A stretch of 64,000 bases of DNA, taken from an uncultured Bacteroidota bacterium (GTDB lineage: Bacteria; Bacteroidota; Bacteroidia; Flavobacteriales; Flavobacteriaceae). The number at the start of each line of letters is the position of its first letter. The stretch's first letter is position 1. The translations under genes and the position numbers were made by a program. The notes beneath the pieces are model-generated. The model was not told the origin of the DNA. It was given only the letters and a program-made list of their open reading frames with translations, and ran no database searches. Of the stretch, positions 1 to 9,383 are shown in pieces. Location of the stretch: contig CACOFE010000002.1 of NCBI GenBank assembly GCA_902626365.1, positions 39,430 through 103,429 on the forward strand, in the 5' to 3' direction.

Positions 1-394
1 GACCTTTGATAACCGCAAAAATAAATTCAACCGTCAATCCAACTACATAGGAAACAATGACCAGTGGAAGTACTTTCATCGAACCAATCATCAGATTATC
101 AAAAGTTAAAAAGTTACCAAAGAGTGATGCCTGAGTGGTAATACCATTTGCCGCATCAATAGCTAAATTGTGCTGATATCCTGCATTAAAAATTCCAAAA
201 ATAAGGCAAGGAACTAATGACATAATAACGGTGTTCATAGTCCTTTTTAAATCATCAGCTACTTTTATATGAGTACCTGTTGAGGTAACATCGTTTGGAG
301 TAAAAAGAAAAGTATGAAAAGCGTTAAAAGCAGGAGCCATTGTTTTACCTCTAAAACTTTCTTTTATTTCATGTAATTTTGACTTTATTGACAT
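1..394 (-). CDS. nqrB: Na+-translocating NADH:quinone reductase subunit B (N-terminal part, truncated by window edge)
   Basis: Minus-strand reading from ATG at 394: MSIKSKLHEIKESFRGKTMAPAFNAFHTFLFTPNDVTSTGTHIKVADDLKRTMNTVIMSLVPCLIFGIFNAGYQ..., NqrB-like; directly downstream of nqrA. Confidence 0.85.
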   Translation of the reverse strand, partial: MSIKSKLHEIKESFRGKTMAPAFNAFHTFLFTPNDVTSTGTHIKVADDLKRTMNTVIMSLVPCLIFGIFNAGYQHNLAIDAANGITTQASLFGNFLTFDNLMIGSMKVLPLVIVSYVVGLTVEFIFAVIKG

Positions 395-396
395 AA

Positions 397-1734
397 TTAA
401 CCTATTTCTTTTTTCATTAAATCTAGTCCCTCTCTAATAATATTTTGATGGGGTTGTTTTGAAACACATATAAACTCAGTCAGAGCAAAATCTTCAGGTG
501 AAACTTCATACATTCCAAGCGCCTCCATTTCATCAAGATCCTTATACATACATGCCTTTAAAATTTGCATTGGATATATGTCAAGAGGAAAAACTTCTTC
601 AAAAGACCCTGTGACAACAAATGCCCTGTGTTCACCATTGGTATTTGTATTTAAATCATATTTTTTATTTGGGGAAAGCCACGAAAAAGTAAGAGCTCTT
701 GAAACAGAAAACTTATCAAACATTGGCTTCGCCCACCCGAACAAATCATAATCATTACCCTCGGGAATTGCTGTAATCTCGTTACTGTAATATCTTAAAT
801 GAGCAACGGACCCTAATTTTGTTCCAGTAAGAACATTTCCGGAAATTACTCTGGAGTTATTTTCGTTTAATTTGAGAAAACTGGAGATATTAGATCCAAT
901 TAATGTTTTAATGTATTTCGGTTTTGAAACACATGATCCGGCTAACGCAATTAGTCTTTCTGCTAAAAACTTGCCTTCTAATATCGCCTTACCAATTATT
1001 ATCAGATCTGGAAGATTTAAAGTCCAAATTATATCACCTTTATTAATCGGGCAAACCTTATTAATAATTGTACTTAAGTTGCCCGATGGATGCGGACCTG
1101 AAACATTGTGAATAATCACATCATTCAATTCTCTTAAAAAGCTCTGACTTTCTTTTCTTAGAGAAATGTTTATGGGTTTACTACAAAGCTTGGATAAAAT
1201 CAATATTGCTTTAGAAATACTTTCTTTCTCATCTTTAGTTATAAAATCAAAGTCTGCAGATAATGGTGATGAATCAAATCCAGAAATAAAAATTTCTTTT
1301 GGATTTGAGATTGGGTTTGCGATCACGTCATATGGACGTTGCTTTATAAATGGCCATAAACCATTTTCAACTAAAAAGTCTATGATAATGGTAGGTTCCT
1401 CAGATTTTAATTTTTCTATTTTTTTGTAAGAAATATTTTTATCTGGCTCAATTTTAATTTCTAAAACTTTTCTTCTTTCACCTCTTACAATTTCCTTAAT
1501 TTTTCCAGAAACTGGAGAAACAAATTTAACTCTCTCAGAATTTTTATCGTAGAACAAAGCTTCACCAGCCTTAACCGAGTCATTTTCCTTCACGATTAAT
1601 TTAGGATAAACTCCATGGAAATCAGCAGGGTAAACTGAGTAATCCTTTGAAAATTTTGCCTCTTCAATTTCGAGCGAAGGAGCACCTATTAATCTTAAAT
1701 CTAAACCCTTCTTTACAACGATGTCTTTAGACAT
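397..1734 (-). CDS. nqrA: Na+-translocating NADH:quinone reductase subunit A
   Basis: ORF 445 aa; NqrA-type sequence (KKGLDLRLIGAP, HPSGNLSTIINKVCPINKGDIIW); followed by nqrB. Confidence 0.93.
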   Translation of the reverse strand: MSKDIVVKKGLDLRLIGAPSLEIEEAKFSKDYSVYPADFHGVYPKLIVKENDSVKAGEALFYDKNSERVKFVSPVSGKIKEIVRGERRKVLEIKIEPDKNISYKKIEKLKSEEPTIIIDFLVENGLWPFIKQRPYDVIANPISNPKEIFISGFDSSPLSADFDFITKDEKESISKAILILSKLCSKPINISLRKESQSFLRELNDVIIHNVSGPHPSGNLSTIINKVCPINKGDIIWTLNLPDLIIIGKAILEGKFLAERLIALAGSCVSKPKYIKTLIGSNISSFLKLNENNSRVISGNVLTGTKLGSVAHLRYYSNEITAIPEGNDYDLFGWAKPMFDKFSVSRALTFSWLSPNKKYDLNTNTNGEHRAFVVTGSFEEVFPLDIYPMQILKACMYKDLDEMEALGMYEVSPEDFALTEFICVSKQPHQNIIREGLDLMKKEIG

Positions 1735-1771
1735 AAATTTGGACTGTTAGTTTTCTAAATTAAATTCGCTG

Positions 1772-1802
1772 CAAAAATAAGCCAATATTGAAGATATTAC
1801 AA
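1772..1802 (-). promoter_or_regulatory. Bacteroidota-type promoter for nqrA
   Basis: On the minus strand TTG-N20-TATTTTTG, matching the TTTG/TTG ... TAnnTTTG consensus; -7 box about 38 nt upstream of the start codon. Confidence 0.5.
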
Positions 1803-1842
1803 TTAATTTTTAATTATTTTTAGCATGATTTTTTAACAAAAA

Positions 1843-3090
1843 ATGAAAAAAGCATTCATTCTATTTAGCATCTTTTATTTGCTTGTAAATTTTACATTTT
1901 CACAATCATTAACTCCGGACTTAGTGAAGTCGATTTCTTTTCAAAAACCAAACGACAATATCGCTTCTAATCATTTCATAGGAACCATTGATGAAAGCTT
2001 TAAAATATCATTTGACATTCTATCAGGATTTGAGTACGATTTATATTATCAAATCGAACATTGTGATTTTAACTGGGAAAAATCACAACTTTTAAAATCA
2101 GAATATCTGCAGGGATTTGATGATGTAAAAATTGAAAATTATTCTAGCAGTTTTAACACTTATCAAATTTACACTCATTACAATATTAATTTTCCAAACT
2201 CAAACACAAGGTTTAAAAAGTCCGGAAACTATATTATTAAAATTCTTGACGAATTCGGTGAGGAATTATTTAGAAGAAGGTTTATACTTTTTGAAAACCT
2301 ATCCACAGTTCAATCTGAAATTAAAAGGTCTAGAGACATTAAATTTATCCACGAAAAACAAGTTGTGAATTTTGAAGTAAACCCTATTAATATTCAGTTC
2401 AATAACCCAGCTAAAACTGTTAAAATAAAGATTTTCAAAAACAATGACTTGAATTACTCAATTGAAAATATTAAACCTCAATATAATTTGGGTAAAAAAC
2501 TAGTTTATAAGTATGATAGTGAATTGAGTTTTTGGGGAGGAAATGAATATTTATATTTCGAAAATAAATTTGTTCGCAATACCAATATTAAAATTAGAGG
2601 GTTTGATCTAAATGAAATATATAGCAACTATTTATACACTGATATCCCAAGAAAAAATAAAAAATACAGCTACAGCCCTGATATAAATGGAGGATTTTTA
2701 TTTGATGTAAATAATTCTTCAAATCCTGAATTTGAAGCGGATTATGTTAATGTTCATTTTTCTCTGAAAAAACCTGAAATTATTGATAGTGAAACCAAGA
2801 TTTATGTGCTTGGTGATTTTAACAACCATGAAATTTCAGAAAATTATGTTATGAGTTACAATCCTATTAATGAATTGTATGAATCTGTTGTTAAATTAAA
2901 ACAAGGCTTCTATAATTATAAATATGTAGCAGTTGACGCTAACAACAAAATAATTCATGGTAAAATTGATGGAAACTTTGACGAAACCGAAAACGAGTAC
3001 AATGTATTAGTTTATTATCGTAACTATGGGGAGAGGTATGATAGAGTTGTGGGTGTTGGAAAAGGGCTGTCACAATACATTACAAACTAA
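1843..3090 (+). CDS. Type IX secretion system plug protein-like (DUF5103 family)
   Basis: Signal peptide, SFQKPNDNIASNHFIGTIDESFKISFDILSGFEYDLYYQIEHCDFNW; linked to apaG-pruA as I recall for flavobacteria. Confidence 0.75.
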   Translation: MKKAFILFSIFYLLVNFTFSQSLTPDLVKSISFQKPNDNIASNHFIGTIDESFKISFDILSGFEYDLYYQIEHCDFNWEKSQLLKSEYLQGFDDVKIENYSSSFNTYQIYTHYNINFPNSNTRFKKSGNYIIKILDEFGEELFRRRFILFENLSTVQSEIKRSRDIKFIHEKQVVNFEVNPINIQFNNPAKTVKIKIFKNNDLNYSIENIKPQYNLGKKLVYKYDSELSFWGGNEYLYFENKFVRNTNIKIRGFDLNEIYSNYLYTDIPRKNKKYSYSPDINGGFLFDVNNSSNPEFEADYVNVHFSLKKPEIIDSETKIYVLGDFNNHEISENYVMSYNPINELYESVVKLKQGFYNYKYVAVDANNKIIHGKIDGNFDETENEYNVLVYYRNYGERYDRVVGVGKGLSQYITN

Positions 3091-3118
3091 AAAAAATTCG
3101 TTATTTTTATTATAAATT

Positions 3119-3505
3119 ATGGTGACACAAATTACTAAAGGAATTAAAATTTCAGTGGACACTTTTTTTCAAGGCACCTACTACAAAGAAAGTAAGCTCC
3201 ACTATGCATTTGAATACTCAATTTCTATTGAAAACCAAAGTTCAGAGGTTGTACAGCTCAATTCAAGACATTGGGTAATTTTAGACTCATTAAATAATGA
3301 AGAAGTTGTTAACGGGGAAGGTGTTATTGGCAAAAAACCTGTAATAAGACCTGGACAGACCCATAAATACAAGTCTGGATGTTTATTGGCTTCACCCTTT
3401 GGTGCAATGTATGGTTACTACAGAATGATTAATCTCAGTAATACAAAAAAATTTAATGTGATTATTCCCTCATTTAAATTAAGCGCGCCATTTGCTATTA
3501 ATTAG
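3119..3505 (+). CDS. apaG: ApaG domain protein
   Basis: ApaG fold pattern: YSISIENQSSEVVQLNSRHWVILD...EVVNGEGVIGKKPVIRPGQTHKYKSGC. Confidence 0.9.
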   Translation: MVTQITKGIKISVDTFFQGTYYKESKLHYAFEYSISIENQSSEVVQLNSRHWVILDSLNNEEVVNGEGVIGKKPVIRPGQTHKYKSGCLLASPFGAMYGYYRMINLSNTKKFNVIIPSFKLSAPFAIN

Positions 3506-3552
3506 AAATAATTTAAAAATTAGTTGTAATTTCACGGACCAAATCAACACTT

Positions 3553-5187
3553 ATGAGTACAGGTTTTTTTAAAGTTCCAAAAGCAAAAAATGAAATAGTA
3601 AAATCTTATCGACCAGGTTCACCTGAAAGAAAAGAAGTGATTGAAACCTATCAAAAAATGATAAGTTCTGTCACTGAAGTACCAATGTATATCAATGGTA
3701 AAGATGTAAAATCTAAATCCAAGAAAAACATTAATCCTCCACATGATCATAAAACGTTAGTGGGTGAATATTATCTAGCTGAACCAGAACATATTGACGC
3801 TGCAATTGACTCTGCCCTTGCAGCAAAAGAAAATTGGGAAAATATGTCATGGGAAAATCGATCTGCAATTTTTCTTAAGGCGGCCGAATTAATTGCTGGC
3901 CCCTACAGATCAAAAATCAATGCTGCAACAATGATAGGTCAATCAAAAACAGTGCATCAAGCAGAAATTGATTCAGCATGTGAATTAATTGATTTTTTAA
4001 GATTTAACGTTGAATATGTTACACAAATCTACAGCAATCAACCAGAAAGTGATAGTGATGCATGGAATAGAGTTGAATACAGACCTCTTGAAGGTTTTGT
4101 TTATGCCGTAACTCCATTTAATTTCACTGCAATCGCTGGTAATCTACCAACTTGTATGGCTATGCTTGGAAATGTTGTTCTTTGGAAACCCAGTAGTACT
4201 CAAATTTATTCAGCAAAAATTATTATTGATGTATTGAAAGAGGCAGGTTTACCTGATGGAGTTATAAATGCAGTATATGGAAATGCAGCTCTAATCACTG
4301 ACAAAGCTCTTTCTAGAAAAGAATTTAGTGGACTTCATTTTACTGGCTCAACTTCAGTTTTTAATAGTTTTTGGAAAACCATTGGAGAAAATATCTCAAA
4401 CTATAACACATACCCTAAAATTGTAGGTGAAACTGGAGGTAAAGATTTTATTTTAGCTCATAAATCAGCTAATCCAAAACAGGTGTCTACCGCTATCACT
4501 AGAGGTGCTTTTGAATTTCAAGGACAAAAGTGTAGTGCAGCTTCAAGGGGATATATTTCTAATTCCTTGTGGAGTGAAGTAAAAAAATATCTGGAGGACG
4601 ATTTGAAATCAATCTCAATGGGTTCCCCTGAAAATCTTGAAAACTTTGTTACCTCTGTAATTGACGAAAAGTCATTTGATAAAATCTCTTCATACATTGA
4701 AAATGCTAAATCCAGTAAAGACGCTGAGATAATTATCGGAGGAAATTATGATAAATCAAAAGGATATTTCATTGAGCCAACTGTGATCCTAACAAAAGAT
4801 CCAAACTATGTAACTATGCGTGAAGAAATTTTTGGCCCAGTCATGACAATATATGTTTTCGCAGATTCAAAATTTGATGAAATACTCTCGATAGTTGATA
4901 AAACCAGTGAATATGCACTAACCGGTGCGATTCTTGCTAATGATAGATATGTGGTTGAAAAAGCAACTAATGCTTTAAAAAATTCAGCTGGAAATTTTTA
5001 CATTAATGATAAACCAACCGGAGCTGTGGTCGGAAAACAACCATTTGGAGGTGCCAGAGGGTCAGGAACAAATGATAAAGCTGGTAGCATGCTTAACTTA
5101 TTGAGATGGGTTTCACCAAGACTTATTAAAGAAACTTTTGTTACCCCTACCGACTATAGATACCCTTTCCTTGATAAAGAAAAATAA
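3553..5187 (+). CDS. pruA: L-glutamate gamma-semialdehyde dehydrogenase (1-pyrroline-5-carboxylate dehydrogenase)
   Basis: ALDH family; GETGGKDF, RGAFEFQGQKCSAASR catalytic-Cys motif. Confidence 0.93.
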   Translation: MSTGFFKVPKAKNEIVKSYRPGSPERKEVIETYQKMISSVTEVPMYINGKDVKSKSKKNINPPHDHKTLVGEYYLAEPEHIDAAIDSALAAKENWENMSWENRSAIFLKAAELIAGPYRSKINAATMIGQSKTVHQAEIDSACELIDFLRFNVEYVTQIYSNQPESDSDAWNRVEYRPLEGFVYAVTPFNFTAIAGNLPTCMAMLGNVVLWKPSSTQIYSAKIIIDVLKEAGLPDGVINAVYGNAALITDKALSRKEFSGLHFTGSTSVFNSFWKTIGENISNYNTYPKIVGETGGKDFILAHKSANPKQVSTAITRGAFEFQGQKCSAASRGYISNSLWSEVKKYLEDDLKSISMGSPENLENFVTSVIDEKSFDKISSYIENAKSSKDAEIIIGGNYDKSKGYFIEPTVILTKDPNYVTMREEIFGPVMTIYVFADSKFDEILSIVDKTSEYALTGAILANDRYVVEKATNALKNSAGNFYINDKPTGAVVGKQPFGGARGSGTNDKAGSMLNLLRWVSPRLIKETFVTPTDYRYPFLDKEK

Positions 5188-5191
5188 AACT

Positions 5192-8100
5192 ATGATAAAT
5201 CGATTAAAAAAATATTTAACCTTTATATTCATATCAATATGTGGAACTTTGTTATCTCAGGAGAAAAACAAAGCCAACATTGATAATTATTTAAGTGAAA
5301 AATTTTCACTAAACAGCGATATGTACCACATTAAGAGTTCGGTTGAAACCAACCCTAATTACGATGTTTACTATATTCAACAAAAATTTAATAATCTTGA
5401 GATTCACAATGCAATATCTACTATGTCCATCAAGGACGGTGAAATCAAGTCATACAATGATCGATTCGTTGATGAAAGTTATGGTAAATCATCTTTACTG
5501 GAGCCAAAAATCGACAGCTACTCAGCAATAGATCAAGCACTGAATGAATTAAACATCAGAGAATTCAAAAATTCTACAGATGGATGGACACATACAAATA
5601 TTAATAACATAGAGTCTAAATTAATCTATGTAAATAAAGACGGTAAACTGCATCTTGCGTGGAATTTCAATGTAATAACTACTGATCATAAAAACTGGTA
5701 CGATATTTTTGTAAGTGCAGATAATGGTGAAATTTTAAATACTGAAAATTGGATGATCAATTGTGAGTTTGACAAAGACGGTAATCATACTCATTCTCAT
5801 AGTCAAAATTACATTGATAACAATTTAAATAAGTCCTCGATTGATGGTTCAATATATAATGTTGTATCCTTACCAACCCCAAGTCCAAATCATGGGCCCT
5901 TTGAATTATTAAGTAACCCTGCTGATCCAGTAGCTTCCCCTTTTGGATGGCATGATACTGATGGAATTGACGGTCCTGAATATACTATTACACGTGGTAA
6001 TAATGTTTACGCAAGAGAAGATGATGAAGGTGACGGATTAGGTACAGGAATCAATACTGATTATTCACCTGATGGTGGAGCAGAATTGAATTTTAATTTT
6101 CAAGCTGATTTCTCTTTACCTCCCTCTGAAAATATGGATGCATCGATTACGAATTTGTTTTACATAAATAATATGATGCATGATATATGGTATAGATATG
6201 GTTTTGACGAGGCAAGTGGAAATTTTCAAGAAAACAATTATGGAAACGGAGGATTTGGAGGAGACAGTGTTAATGCTGATGGACAAGACGGAAGTGGTTT
6301 TAATAATGCAAGTTTTGGTACACCACCTGACGGATCAAACCCCCAGATGACCATGTTTTTATGGAGTGGTCCAGCTGGTGAACCACTAACGATTTTAAAT
6401 GGACCATTAGCAGGTGAATACACAGGTCAACCTGCTGGTTTTGGTGAATCACTTCCTGATGACACACCTTTGACTGGGGTCTTAGCCCTATTATATGACC
6501 AAGGGGAAATAGGAGAAGATTCCCCAGACCCACACGATGCATGTCAAACAATAATAAATCCAACAGATTTAGTGGGTAACATCGTTGTTATAAGACGAGG
6601 AACTTGTGAATTTGGAACTAAAATTTTAGCAGCTGAAAATGCTGGTGCCATCGCTGTGATAATGGTTAACAATGTTGCTGGCGGCCCAATAACTATGGGA
6701 GCAGGCGCTGATGGAGGTAGTGTAACTATCCCTTCGATAATGATAAGTCAAGCTGATGGAGAAGCTTTAATAGCCCAATTACAAGCTGGAGAAACAATCG
6801 ATGCATCGCTTATTAATGCATCAAATTATACTGACTCGGATTATGACAATGAAATCATAGCCCACGAATATGGTCATGGTATTTCAAATAGACTTATGGG
6901 AGGTGCACAAGCTGCAGGTTGTATGCAAAATGATGAACAACAAGGGGAAGGTTTTTCAGATTGGTTTGGATTAATGATTACACTTGGAGAAAATGATTCT
7001 CCTACATTACCAAGAGGAGTTGCTACATATTCCGCAGGGCAATCTCCTACCGGAGTTGGGATTCGTAATGCACCATATTCACCTGATTTTGCAATAAATG
7101 GCTATACATATGCCGATACCAACAATACAGCAGCTGTTAGTCAACCTCATGGGGTTGGATTTGTATTTGCAACTATGCTATGGGATCTAACTTGGTTATT
7201 TATTGATGAATATGGATTTGATCCAGATCTTACTAATGGAAATGGCGGAAATAATATGATAATGCAGCTTGTGATTGACGGCTTAAAGCTTGCACCCTGC
7301 AGCTCTGGTTTTGTTGATATGAGAGATGCAATTTTACTTGCTGATGAATTAGTATATGACGGAGCCAATGAATGTTTAATTTGGGGTGCATTTGCAGCTA
7401 GAGGTTTAGGATGGCAAGCTGACCAAGGAAATGCTAGTAGCAGAACCGATCAAGTTGAAGATTTTTCATTGCCGCCAAGCTGTATGCAATCAAATAATCA
7501 AACTGACGCAGGTGTATTGTCAATTGACTCACCTGAAAGTGGAGTATTAAGTAATAATGAAAATATTTCTATAACAGTTAGAAATTATGGTGTCTTAGGA
7601 GTTTCTAATATAGATGTTTATTATCAAATAAACGGTGGTGATCAAGTTATTGAAAATATTTCAGGCGTAATAATTTCTGGTCAAAGTGTTGAGTATACTT
7701 TTGAAACAGGTGCTGACTTTTCATTAGTTGGAGACTATGAAATAACCGCAGGCACTTTACTTGCTAATGATGAAGACACGTCAAATGATTCTGCAACAAT
7801 TACAATAAGCAGTCAAGAAACATCAAATTGCCCAGATAATTATTCATTACCAATTGCGTGGAGAGACAATTTTGAATGTTATGATCCATTTATAATTAGT
7901 GATATTGGTGATTGGATTATGTATGATCTGGATGGAGGAACTACTTGGGGAGCAAATGCAGTTGATTTTGAAAATGAAAGCTATGTTGGTACTGGAATAA
8001 TTTATAATGATCTATTAGCAACTCCGACTGGTGGACCAATCCCTGAATGGGACACTTATCAAGGGGACCAGGGATTATATTTTGTTGCTTCGGGTGCAAA

Positions 8101-8677
8101 TGGCACTACTATTCCAAATGATGATTGGATGATCAGTCCTGAATTTTCATTAAGTGGAATAACTTCACCAATATTTTCGATGAAAGCTAAATCTGTCAAT
8201 GATACATATGGCCTCGAAAGATTTCAGATTGCTGTTGGAACCTCTACGGATTATAATGACTTTACGGTAATCTCAGATGGAGCATATATTGAAGCACCAA
8301 CTGATTGGACAACTTATGAATTTGATTTATCAGCATATGAAGGTCAGAATATTAGAATTGCAATTCACTATGTTGGAAACGACTCATTTGTTCTTCAAAC
8401 AGACTCCTTCAAAGTTGAAGGAACACTAGGAATTGGAGAAAATGAAATTTCAGATTTTGAATATTATTATAATCCCTTTAATGATTTACTAAGTGTAAAT
8501 TCAAGTGAAATTTTGAAAAATATTCAGGTTTATAACTTACTTGGTCAAAAAATAATTGAGAAAAATATCAATAATTACGGCTATCAGATAAATCTTGGCA
8601 ACTTATCAACATCAATATATTTTGTCAAAGTTCAAGGTGAAACCGGAGTTAATACATTTAAACTTAGGGTTAGATAA
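5192..8677 (+). CDS. M36 (fungalysin-type) metallopeptidase with inserted PA domain, choice-of-anchor/CARDB-like region and T9SS type A C-terminal sorting domain
   Basis: Listed ORF starts at 5138, but ATG at 5192 gives a signal peptide MINRLKKYLTFIFISICGTLLSQ; zinc motif HEYGHGISNR; PA-like VGNIVVIRRGTCEFGTKILAAENAGA; C-terminal NIQVYNLLGQKIIEKNINN...GIYFVKV-type tail. Confidence 0.88.
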   Translation: MINRLKKYLTFIFISICGTLLSQEKNKANIDNYLSEKFSLNSDMYHIKSSVETNPNYDVYYIQQKFNNLEIHNAISTMSIKDGEIKSYNDRFVDESYGKSSLLEPKIDSYSAIDQALNELNIREFKNSTDGWTHTNINNIESKLIYVNKDGKLHLAWNFNVITTDHKNWYDIFVSADNGEILNTENWMINCEFDKDGNHTHSHSQNYIDNNLNKSSIDGSIYNVVSLPTPSPNHGPFELLSNPADPVASPFGWHDTDGIDGPEYTITRGNNVYAREDDEGDGLGTGINTDYSPDGGAELNFNFQADFSLPPSENMDASITNLFYINNMMHDIWYRYGFDEASGNFQENNYGNGGFGGDSVNADGQDGSGFNNASFGTPPDGSNPQMTMFLWSGPAGEPLTILNGPLAGEYTGQPAGFGESLPDDTPLTGVLALLYDQGEIGEDSPDPHDACQTIINPTDLVGNIVVIRRGTCEFGTKILAAENAGAIAVIMVNNVAGGPITMGAGADGGSVTIPSIMISQADGEALIAQLQAGETIDASLINASNYTDSDYDNEIIAHEYGHGISNRLMGGAQAAGCMQNDEQQGEGFSDWFGLMITLGENDSPTLPRGVATYSAGQSPTGVGIRNAPYSPDFAINGYTYADTNNTAAVSQPHGVGFVFATMLWDLTWLFIDEYGFDPDLTNGNGGNNMIMQLVIDGLKLAPCSSGFVDMRDAILLADELVYDGANECLIWGAFAARGLGWQADQGNASSRTDQVEDFSLPPSCMQSNNQTDAGVLSIDSPESGVLSNNENISITVRNYGVLGVSNIDVYYQINGGDQVIENISGVIISGQSVEYTFETGADFSLVGDYEITAGTLLANDEDTSNDSATITISSQETSNCPDNYSLPIAWRDNFECYDPFIISDIGDWIMYDLDGGTTWGANAVDFENESYVGTGIIYNDLLATPTGGPIPEWDTYQGDQGLYFVASGANGTTIPNDDWMISPEFSLSGITSPIFSMKAKSVNDTYGLERFQIAVGTSTDYNDFTVISDGAYIEAPTDWTTYEFDLSAYEGQNIRIAIHYVGNDSFVLQTDSFKVEGTLGIGENEISDFEYYYNPFNDLLSVNSSEILKNIQVYNLLGQKIIEKNINNYGYQINLGNLSTSIYFVKVQGETGVNTFKLRVR

Positions 8678-9296
8678 TACTAGAAGGTACGTAAACAATT
8701 TTCTTATCACAGAAATATTGGATATCAAAGATGTTTTTGATATCCAATATTTTTTTTTCACTAATACCATTTAATTCATCATCTATATTACCCCCTTTTA
8801 AAGCAATAATTCCATTTTCAATGTCATGAAATGAATAATTATTGAATCGACCTTTTGACCAATTAATTAAAGTAGGCATTTTAGCAACTGCCCTGGTAAC
8901 TAAAAAATCGTAACTGTAATCTAAATCTTCAGCTCTAGACCACTGCGAATTAATATTCTTTAACCCCAACTCCTTAACAACCTCATCAACTACAGCTATT
9001 TTTTTTCTTATACTGTCTACTAAAATAAAATTAGAATCAGGAAAGATTATTGCTAATGGTATTCCAGGAAAACCTCCTCCTGTTCCCAGGTCTAGTATAG
9101 AGGCATCTCTTTTAAATTTTATAAACTTTGCTATAGACAGAGAATGAAGAATATGTCTGATGTAAATGTTTTCAATATCTTTTCTAGAAATAACATTTAT
9201 TTTACTATTCCATGTCTCGTAAATATTTTTTAAACTGGAAAGCTGAGTAATTTGTTTCTCATTTAGATCTGGAAATTGATCAAGTATAATTTTCAT
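8670..9296 (-). CDS. rsmG: 16S rRNA (guanine527-N7)-methyltransferase
   Basis: ILDLGTGGGFPGIPLAIIFPDSNFILVDSIRKK; likely start ATG at 9296 (MKIILDQFPDL), not 9335. Confidence 0.92.
   Translation of the reverse strand: MKIILDQFPDLNEKQITQLSSLKNIYETWNSKINVISRKDIENIYIRHILHSLSIAKFIKFKRDASILDLGTGGGFPGIPLAIIFPDSNFILVDSIRKKIAVVDEVVKELGLKNINSQWSRAEDLDYSYDFLVTRAVAKMPTLINWSKGRFNNYSFHDIENGIIALKGGNIDDELNGISEKKILDIKNIFDIQYFCDKKIVYVPSSII
8713..8758 (+). terminator. Intrinsic terminator for the M36 gene, embedded in antisense rsmG coding sequence
   Basis: Perfect 17-bp inverted repeat AAATATTGGATATCAAA - GATGTT - TTTGATATCCAATATTT followed by a T-run on the + strand, 36 nt past the M36 stop. Confidence 0.8.
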
Positions 9297-9361
9297 TTCA
9301 AAAGTTATTAAACAAAAGTAGGATATTGTAAACAATAATTTTAATAATTCGCACTATGTAT

Positions 9362-9369
9362 TATTTTTG
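9362..9369 (+). promoter_or_regulatory. Putative -7 box for the aminotransferase gene
   Basis: TATTTTTG (TAnnTTTG) 14 nt upstream of the ATG; no good -33 element seen. Confidence 0.35.
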
Positions 9370-9383
9370 ATCATCTTAAAATT

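Noticed and set aside
872-1429. Small + strand ORFs (79 and 87 aa) opposite nqrA
   Set aside because: Antisense to a clear conserved gene, no recognisable motif; treated as chance ORFs.
5138-5191. 18-aa N-terminal extension of the M36 ORF overlapping pruA
   Set aside because: ATG at 5192 gives a clean signal peptide after the pruA stop; extension is probably not translated.
6238-6563. Minus-strand ORFs inside the M36 protease
   Set aside because: Opposite strand of a strong coding region, low-complexity composition mirrors the sense frame.
7147-7368. 73-aa minus ORF inside the M36 protease
   Set aside because: Antisense shadow ORF without motifs.
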